A DNA stretch of 64,000 nucleotides from contig CM043966.1 in the NCBI GenBank assembly GCA_014529385.2, forward strand, positions 38,808,037-38,872,036, written 5' to 3'. Position 1 is the first letter of the stretch, and every line of letters begins with the position of its first letter. The notes beneath the pieces were generated by a model, which was not told the origin of the DNA, ran no database searches, and saw nothing but the letters and a program-made list of their open reading frames with translations. Positions 57,693 through 64,000 of the stretch are shown here, piece by piece. A program made the translations under genes and the position numbers. Source of the stretch: Adiantum capillus-veneris. Lineage: Eukaryota > Streptophyta > Polypodiopsida > Polypodiales > Pteridaceae.

Positions 57693-59786
57693 ATAGCAAG
57701 GACCAAGAAGACTGCAAGGAAGGTTGATAAGCCTCTATCCAAAGATGAAGAAGAAGCTCAGCCTAGCAAAGCTTCAGCTGGTACTTCCAAACCAAAGAAG
57801 AGCACATCTCAGAGGAAGGACCCTAAACCAAGCACACCTGACCCTCAACCAAGCAAAAGAAAAACTACACATCAGAGGAAAGCTTCCAAGCCACTGCACC
57901 TTAAGCCTCTCCTTACAAAGAGAAAGTTCAAGCAGGGGGTCAAATGTCTAAGAGAGATAAGGAAGGCCATAAAGGCCATCAATCTTGCAATTCCCAAACT
58001 GCCCTTCCAAAGACTATGCAGACAAGTTGCAGAGGAGTACAAGATTGACATGAGGTGGACTAGAACTGCATTGGCATGTATCCAGGAGGCTTCTGAGGAC
58101 TTTATGATTGAGCTTTTCCAAGATGCCTATATCTGTGCAGCTCATGCCCATAGGGTTACTTTGATGGACAAAGACATGATCACTCTCAGGAGGCTGAGAT
58201 ACAGGTTTTCAAGAATGTTGGAGCCTCTCCCTATGCATGATATTAAGGCCTTTAATATTCTCAACATTCCTCCATGGAGGAAGCCCAAGGAGCCTGAAGT
58301 AGGAGTAGTTGATATTACTGAAGAAGAGGAAAAGGAAAGGAAAAAGAGAGTAAAGGAAGACAAGGAAATTGCAGAGAGAAAGGAGCTTGACCTGTTGGAA
58401 CCTCAGCTAGTGCCCCTCTTGAGGAGTGTCAATCCTACTGGTTTTGTTGTCGCTCTATTCAGTGAGGAGGATCCTAGGGAGGATTACAATTCACTTGACT
58501 TTGAGACCTTGGAAATTCTCAAGGACTGGACCAAGGAGATGAATTCTCCACTCCTTATCACATGCCTCAGGTTGTTTTTGTTTTCCTCTGTATTTTTGTT
58601 TATAGCAAGAACTCTTTATATAACAATATCTTGTACCAGGTTAATGATGCATACATATGAGCCAGACCTTCAACAAAAGGTGGAATTTTTAGACCCTTCA
58701 ATCTCCCACTTTCTCAGGACAGAGACAAATATTAGAGAGCTCACAAAGTGGTTGATTCATGTGGACTTGGAAATCTGTGAAATTTTCTTGATTCCTTATC
58801 ATGAGAGGTAAGTTTCCTACCTACACCTTGTGAAGAGAATTTACTAATTCATGTTAAAAGGCTAACTGAGGCTTGTTTTTATAGCTCACATTGGAGTTTA
58901 ATTGCAATTGATATTGTGAAAAGAAAATGCTACTTTGTCAATTCTCTTGCTGGAGTACATGGTCAAGCAAAATTGTAAGTATAGTAGCAGACACATTTTG
59001 TAAACCACAAGCAGAACCTCAAGCACATACTTTTAATAAAGAATTTTGGACAGTGTTGCTACAAGATTTATAGAGACACTGGAGAATTGTCCACCCATGC
59101 CAAAGATGCTGACTGAAATCCAATTTTCAGTTGTGAAGGTTGGAATTCTTTATGCTTTGTTCACTTCAATGGATTATCCTGAAATATTTTTTCCCATAAA
59201 TACATGTAATGAGTTGTAGGTTCCAATCCAGCCTGAAAGCCATTCATGTGGATGGAGGGTAGTGACAAATGCCAAGCTCCTCTTGGACTTCATATACTGC
59301 AATGACAATCAGAATATAGAAGTATAGCATATTTCATATTTGCCAGATGTATTTTTTCTCATTTTATTGTTCCTAAAACTTGCTTTCTATTGCCTTGTAT
59401 AGATCAACAGAGAGTGCTATAGTGAGAACCATGTATGGTTGACAAGAGCAAAGATTATCAAGTATATGATTGAAGCAAATGGACAACTGCAAGAGGTATT
59501 TAAAGATGATGATGTTGAAGAGAAGGGGAAAGAAAAGCTAGAAAAGGCAAAGGGGAAAGCAAAACTAGAAGAGGAAAAGGGAAGTGAAGAGGAAGAAGAG
59601 AGTGGTGAGCAGGAAAAGGCAAGTGAAGAGATGGATGATAAGAGAAAGAGGAAGCAGCCCTCAAGCCCTCCTGCCAAAGAGCCCACAAGAAAATCTCCCA
59701 GGACAAAAAAGCCCACTGCAAAAGCACCAACACCATTAAGGAAGTCCCCTAGGGACAGGAAAACTCCTGGCAGAAAACTATTCTAG
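57693..59786 (+). CDS. Gene 3: histone H3 domain fused to Ulp1-type cysteine protease, 568 codons
   Basis: Six exons: 57,693-58,570, 58,640-58,807, 58,885-58,974, 59,054-59,138, 59,220-59,321, 59,403-59,786; all introns GT-AG, phases consistent. Residues 2-10 read ARTKKTARK, as in the H3 tail; a Lys/Ser/Pro-rich tail follows. Residues ~76-172 align gap-free with the H3 core (LREIRKAIK, PKLPFQRLCRQVAEEYKIDM, ACIQEASEDF, HAHRVTLMDKDMI). After an acidic linker, residues ~270-445 look like Ulp1/SENP: ICEIFLIPYHE, then SHWSLIAIDI (catalytic His), CYFVNSL (Asn where Asp is usual), VPIQPESHSCGWRV (oxyanion Gln and catalytic Cys). The tail is Glu/Lys-rich then basic (KSPRTKKPTAKAP). The codon at the H3 start position is ATA; no ATG start is visible nearby. 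Predicted nuclear; role in transposition unknown. Confidence 0.8.
58571..58639 (+). other. In-frame 69-bp intron of gene 3 (retention keeps frame open)
   Basis: GTTGTT...TACCAG, divisible by three and without stops. If retained it would add a hydrophobic stretch beginning LFLFSSVFLFIARTLY. Splicing is favoured because it joins TCLR to LMMHTYE cleanly. Confidence 0.6.
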
Positions 59787-59809
59787 CTTTTTGTAGCCCA
59801 CTCTAATTG

Positions 59810-59915
59810 TAGCCCACTTGTATCAAGCTTGCCACTTGTATCCAATTGTCTATTCTATAGCCCGCTTGTATCCAATTGTCTATTCTATAGCCCACTTGTA
59901 TCCAATTGTCTATGT
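59810..59915. repeat. Tandem repeat, ~31 bp x 3, between genes 3 and 4
   Basis: Unit built on CCCACTTGTATCCAATTGTC followed by TATTCTATAG, three copies, plus a partial first copy. It lies directly after the gene 3 stop, in the convergent 3' region. Confidence 0.85.
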
Positions 59916-60064
59916 AATTGCAAATATTTGAAATTGAATACATTTTGATCACCTTGTTTTAAGACTCTGTTACAAAATCAAATCATTGAAGTAAAATCAT
60001 TGATGTTTCAAAAAGTTGCATTTCAATAACAAAATAAAGATCCTTTTAGATCTTTATTTCAATA

Positions 60065-60150
60065 AGATCCTTGCAGGTCATGTGATACAAAACAAGATCC
60101 TTGCAGGTCATGTGATACAAATAAGATCCTTGCAGGTCATGTGTTACAAA
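60065..60150. repeat. Tandem repeat, ~30 bp x 3, between genes 3 and 4
   Basis: Unit AAGATCCTTGCAGGTCATGT followed by GATACAAA, three consecutive copies with small length differences. Confidence 0.9.
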
Positions 60151-60167
60151 ATTGCCTTGAAGGATGT

Positions 60168-61459
60168 TTAAGGCACCAAATGTACAATGCCATCCAAGAT
60201 GTCCTTGCACTGTAGCCTCTTTTCATTCCTTTTTGATACCTACAAAAATAGTCCAAGTTAAATAAAGAACCAATAAGAGAACAAGAGACTTTTAGGGATA
60301 ACAGTTACCTTTCCACCATTTATTTGAAACCAGAATGTTGTGGGCAGTTCAATTTCATCATTTTGCAGGTCCAATCTCAATTGATGTAAGCTACACATGC
60401 CTCTTATCTTTACAATTGACAGATGCTCATTGTTTACCCATATATCAATGTCTTCTATTGGGCTGTCAATGAAGTCCTCCATGTCTTGATCAAGTGGAGT
60501 TAGCTGACCACCAACATAGTGCCATCTTCTGTAATAAAATGACATAATGAAGTTTTGTGTCCCTATCATGTATTTGCAAGCAATTGAGCCAGCTTGCACA
60601 TTACAAGTGATTCCATTCACTGTTTTGGTGTTCCAACCCTCATCCACAAATTCAAGTACATTTGCTGAGTCTAAAGTCTTCACTGAAAACATTGTTCTAG
60701 ATTTTCTGACTTCAGCATTAGAGAAGAAGTCTACAAAAACTGTAATGGGCATGAATATAGAAATTCTACTCTGTTTGCTTTCAAACACTTTTGAATCTCA
60801 CAAAACAGTTTGCACCTGTAGCCCTCACTTGTATTTGAGCTAGGGAGTGACCATTCTCCACTTTTGAAATCAGGAAAGTCTAGCTTGGTTGTGGCTCCAA
60901 GTTCTCCAGTCCTTCTAGGTGGAACATAATAATGGTCAAAGAAGAATATTCCATTCTCTGCCAATGAACCCTTAGTCCTTCCCTTGTATATTTCTTCACC
61001 AATTGATCCATGACACACATCCAGAATATTTATAACACATTCTACTGGCTGCCATTCCATAATGTTTGAAGGATACAAATCTGTACAACAAATAACCTTA
61101 TACAACATGCATTACAAATAAGGATTTAAGTTAAGAGACTTACAGTTTGGTCTATGTAATGGCAAAGCAGAACTCTCTGAGTCAATATGCAGATCTTTAT
61201 GCATGTACACATGCTGCACCAGCACCTCTTTGATTGATTTTTTGTTGTCGCCAAAGCTGAAATCTTTAACAATACCCTTCCATCCCGCCAAGAAAGAGTT
61301 TTTGGTGGAAGACTTTATTCTCTTGTTCTGTTGCATCAGTATCCACGTTCCTTTGTGTATAGTTATTGGAATCCATTCTCCATTTTGATCAGTCGTGTTG
61401 TAAGTGACAATGGCTTCAATGGAAGTTCTTGGTCGTTTTGATCGTGATGAAGATTCCAT
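60168..61459 (-). CDS. Gene 4: possible BAH-domain-like protein, 353 aa
   Basis: Proposed exons 61,459-61,144, 61,080-60,829, 60,730-60,309 and 60,239-60,168; GT-AG introns of 63, 98 and 69 bp with matching phases. ATG at 61,459 begins MESSSRSKRPRTS, a basic start that could be nuclear-targeting. Residues ~25-165 have the layout of a BAH domain: HKGTWILMQQNK, WKGIVKDFSFGDN, EVLVQHVYMHKDL, EWQPVECVINILDVCH, GIFFFDHYYVPPRR. The C-terminal half (FSVKTLDSANVLEFVDEGWN, YRRWHYVGGQLTPLDQDMED, WVNNEHLSIVKIRG) is not recognised. BAH modules bind nucleosomes or histone tails, which would fit the neighbour's H3 domain, but the call is tentative. Confidence 0.6.
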
Positions 61460-61807
61460 GGTGAAAAAAGAAATGAGCAGAGAAGTTTAGCCTGAGTTCA
61501 AGAGAAGAATAAGCAGAATGTGCAAAAAATGGTTCAAATCTGGAAAAGATCATGAGATAGAATCCAAACGTTGTTTTATGATGACGACGTGCAAAATGAA
61601 AACAATATAATATGAGAAGTACGTCTTTCTAAAAGCGACAGCTATTGAATGCCTTTGCACTTTTACTTGTTTACATTGCTATTTACCAGCTCAAAGTTGC
61701 GGTAAAGATAGAATATTTGCTTTTTTTGTGAGTTTTCAAAAATAGAGGTTCCGTAACGGAAGCTCTTCAACCATTGGTTGAGACCACTCTCTCTCTACAT
61801 GCTAAAA
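61460..61807 (-). promoter_or_regulatory. Upstream region of gene 4
   Basis: No ORF. On the minus strand TTATATTG near 61,602-61,610 is a possible TATA-like element ~145 bp upstream of the ATG. Nothing else can be supported. Confidence 0.3.
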
Positions 61808-61839
61808 GGCACAAAAATGACCTCAAAATTCCCCTAATG
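61808..61839 (-). repeat. Right terminal inverted repeat (32 bp)
   Basis: Ends CCTCAAAATTCCCCTAATG; complement of 52,094-52,125 with one mismatch. Followed by CAGGCT, similar to CAGTCT before the left repeat. Confidence 0.95.
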
Positions 61840-61995
61840 CAGGCTCTCAAGCGCCAAATGGACTAGTCATCCATTGTGGAATGATGTCGTAGGGTAACAT
61901 AGGGATCCTCTACCCTCTAAGAAAAGGATTCATGAATATGCTTTATCTTCTCTACACCATAGTCGAGGACGACTATGATTTCAAGAGAGAGGTAA
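61840..61995 (+). other. Chromovirus 3' untranslated region, right part, with polypurine tract
   Basis: Continues the region cut by the DNA transposon: CAAATGGACTAGTCATCC matches CAAATGGATTAGTCATCC in the decayed copy. CAAGAGAGAGG at 61,982-61,992 lies just before the LTR and serves as the polypurine tract. Confidence 0.8.
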
Positions 61996-62374
61996 TGTCA
62001 TAATAATCAATATCTAATTCTCCTAAATGATTTTCTCATATTAAACTAATCATTTAATTTAGGAAAGTGCCAAGGGAGAAAAAGCTAGAATATTGGTTAA
62101 GCTAGCAGACCGGCCACAGTAGGGATCCAAAGGAGGGAAAATAGGGATCCAAAGGGGGGGCCATTTTCAAAAGAGCCATGTGCAACAATGGGCTAAAAAG
62201 ACCTTAAGGTTCAGCCCATTAAGACTTCCAAAATGCTAAGGTTCCAAAATTCAAAGGTTGTGTCCAAAGGTCAACCCTAGGGAAAATTGGATGATTTGTG
62301 TGTGCCCTAAAAGTCTTTGCACATCCCTACATGGGAGGGGGCGAGCCCTAAAGGTAGGGTATGAGAGAGAAATC

Positions 62375-62405
<31 letters not shown>

Positions 62406-63604
62406 ACAGGCTCCCTTTACACAAAGGGAATGAGGGACTCATGTCAGCTCCCTAGGCCAGATGCCCACAAGGTGTGCCCAATTTCTATTGGATGACCCTT
62501 GAAGTGGACCAATGAGAATTAAGCTAGAGTAAATCTAGTTTAATTAATTTAAAAACATTTAATAAAAGAAACCAATGAGAATTAAGTCTCCTAGAAGACT
62601 ATTGGGCAGTCTCCCAAGGGGTCCAATGAGCATTCAGGAGCCCCACGGCTTGCTTGATTCCTATTGGCTAGGAGGCAAAGGGGTCCAATGAGAGTTTAGT
62701 TTAATTATTTAATTACCTAAAGCTCTCACAAAAGGGGAAAGGGGGACACATGTCAGAAGGCTATCACTTATGCTGCTTAATTGTAATTGGCTTGACTTGG
62801 GGAGGGCCAATGAGGCTTCAGGAAGAGCAATTAGCAAGAGGACTCGCACAAGAGAGAGAGGGGGCTGATGTTTGCAAGGATTATCACACACACACTCACA
62901 CAAGCTCATGTGTGAAGAAAGAGAAGACTATCTCTTCCCAAGCTTTAATGGAGAACTCATCACCTACTCCAAGCTTGTGAGATAGAAGCCTACATCAACA
63001 CTCTCTTGGCATGTGGATGCAAATCCAACCAAGAGCCAAGCTTCATGAATGCATGCTCATCTCCTCTACCAAGCTAATTACTAAGCTAATCTATGCTAAT
63101 ATGAGTGATTATGTGAGGAGATGTACATCTTTCTCGTAAGATACTCCTTCTTCCTCTCAATCTACTCTCATACCCTGCTAGCTATCACCATCTTCGAAGG
63201 TGTGTGAGGTCTTGGGTCTGAGAACGGGGATAATTCAAGTTGTGTTTGTTAAGTGTTTTGCTTAGTGCATGAAGTTTCCATGTTCATTGCACTAGCTAGT
63301 CTTGAAGGAACACAAAGAATTGTATTGTACAATGTCTCTCTTGATGGGAGAAACCATAATACAAAGCCTTTTGGAGGGGGGACCGGCTCCATGCAAATCC
63401 GGTCCTCAATTGTTGTCAATAGCTTAATTTCTCTCTCTTTTGAAAGTATTGTCGATGCTATCTAACTAGGTGTTATGCTTTTTGTTGCTCTCTCTCCACC
63501 CAAGCACTCTTGTAATTCTCATTAGGAATCTATTCTAATGAAATGCCCACTATGTTCATGCTAATTTCCGCTACACATAAGTTATTAGGCCATTAAATGT
63601 TACA
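61996..63604 (+). repeat. 3' LTR of the chromovirus
   Basis: About 1,609 bp, TGTCATAATAAT to ...AAATGTTACA. Contains a (CA)n run at 62,376-62,407. ORFs within it mirror those of the 5' LTR and are incidental. Confidence 0.97.
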
Positions 63605-64000
63605 GTATCCACCAATAACCCTGATGAATAGAGCTCTTTATACCATAGAGGGAGAAAAAAGACCCTAAAAATTTTAGTGTCCAGGCAGAGAATAACATTT
63701 GGTGGGTGGATTCTTTTCACGTTGATATAGTGAAGATTTCAATGTGCTGAATTGGGTATTCCACCACAAAGTATCCTTGCTATAATTAAAGCTCAACATG
63801 CTAGGGAGAAGTTAGATGTTGAGGGATTTGGTAGGTACAAGGTGGAATGGCACATGGGGGGACCTAAAGACACTAAAGTGTATGTACAATGTGTCAAGGG
63901 GTTCCAATGCCAAAAGCCCATGTATCTATTACATGGGTGCAGCAAAGGAGCTGAATCCTACTAAGTGGAACAAAGCCCCATGTAGACACTCTAAAGATCC
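63605..64000 (+). pseudogene. Older copy of candidate transposase gene, continued
   Basis: Starts with the duplicated GTATC, then resumes the gene cut at 44,916: LMNRAL-like sequence, then NIWWVDSF, VEGFGRYKVEWHMGG and, after a one-base loss in GGGGGGACC, DLKTLKCMYNVS-like sequence in another frame. Continues past the right edge of the window. Inactive. Confidence 0.88.

Larger units (their letters stand above)
52094..61839. mobile_element. Four-gene DNA transposon (9,746 bp), younger copy
   Basis: Bounded by terminal inverted repeats and inserted in the chromovirus 3' region. It holds four intron-containing genes: candidate transposase (+), unknown (-), histone H3-Ulp1 fusion (+), and a BAH-like protein (-). 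Genes 1/2 converge with 6 bp between stop codons, 2/3 diverge from a shared promoter region, and 3/4 converge. Introns are 63-240 bp. The flanks CAGTCT and CAGGCT could be an imperfect 6-bp target duplication. I do not recognise the superfamily. Ulp1 proteases occur in plant Mutator-like and CACTA elements and in Polintons, but I know of none with a histone domain. Confidence 0.88.
44917..63604 (+). mobile_element. Ty3/gypsy chromovirus, interrupted by a DNA transposon
   Basis: LTRs of about 1,610 bp at each end, TGTC...ACA, flanked by the 5-bp duplication GTATC. Internal order: tRNA-Met primer-binding site, gag, protease, RT, RNase H, integrase, chromodomain, in one reading frame from 46,944 to 51,893. 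Between 52,094 and 61,839 a complete DNA transposon sits in the 3' untranslated region. Without it the retrotransposon would be about 8.9 kb. The LTRs differ by a few percent by eye, so insertion is not very recent. Confidence 0.95.

Noticed and set aside
57182-57727. 181-aa ORF upstream of the histone gene as its N-terminus
   Set aside because: It reads through the GC-rich repeat array in a different frame from the histone tail and has repeat-derived sequence only.
59417-59736. Minus-strand Ser/Phe/Leu-rich ORFs
   Set aside because: They are antisense to the Glu/Lys-rich tail of gene 3.
52094-61839. Host genes captured as cargo by the chromovirus
   Set aside because: The block has its own inverted termini, contains introns (lost in retrotransposed cargo), and another copy with the same left end lies outside the chromovirus.
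1-64000. tRNA or rRNA genes
   Set aside because: No cloverleaf-like or rRNA sequence was recognised by eye; a dedicated search was not possible.

Overview
This is a transposon-dense stretch of a plant nuclear genome. Plant signs are Ty3/gypsy LTR retrotransposons (one chromovirus type, one Tat-like with an extra RNase H), a DUF659-type hAT relic, a plant-like beta-tubulin gene fragment, spliceosomal introns of about 60-240 bp, and many dinucleotide microsatellites. I see no intact host housekeeping gene. The mix would suit a large-genome seed-free plant such as a fern or lycophyte, but that is inference.

Layout. 1-7,005: degenerate minus-strand Tat-like gypsy element whose 3' LTR runs off the left edge. 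7,318-8,854: hAT transposase relic. 10,062-18,467: minus-strand gypsy element of another lineage, with 1,728-bp LTRs, an internal pol deletion and an anomalous extra partial LTR. 20,208-20,660: broken beta-tubulin fragment. 22,514-22,930: start of a further retroelement. 25,544-27,451: an orphan ORF and a kinase-like pseudogene. 27,470-31,420: decayed minus-strand chromovirus copy. 31,563-41,914: non-coding sequence bounded by two ~670-bp direct repeats. 43,427-64,000: a triple nest of transposons, the most interesting part.

The nest. The outermost layer is a decayed copy of an unfamiliar DNA transposon (43,427-44,916, resuming at 63,605). A chromovirus (44,917-63,604, LTRs about 1,610 bp, 5-bp duplication GTATC) interrupts its first gene. 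Inside that chromovirus's 3' untranslated region sits a younger, nearly intact copy of the same DNA transposon family (52,094-61,839, 9,746 bp). Its terminal inverted repeats are about 32 bp with one mismatch, and the left terminus is shared with the older copy.

The younger copy carries four multi-exon genes. (1) tnpA-like, 794 aa, a candidate RNase-H-fold transposase (+). (2) An unrecognised ~475-codon gene (-). (3) A histone H3 domain, with an H3-type N-terminal tail, fused to a Ulp1/SENP-type cysteine protease and a charged tail (+). (4) A 353-aa protein with a possible BAH-like domain (-). Genes 2 and 3 diverge from a promoter whose two halves look like inverted copies of each other; genes 1/2 and 3/4 converge. 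A mobile element carrying its own H3-like histone fused to a deSUMOylase-like protease, plus a possible chromatin reader, is unlike any transposon architecture I know, and is my main candidate for an undescribed system.
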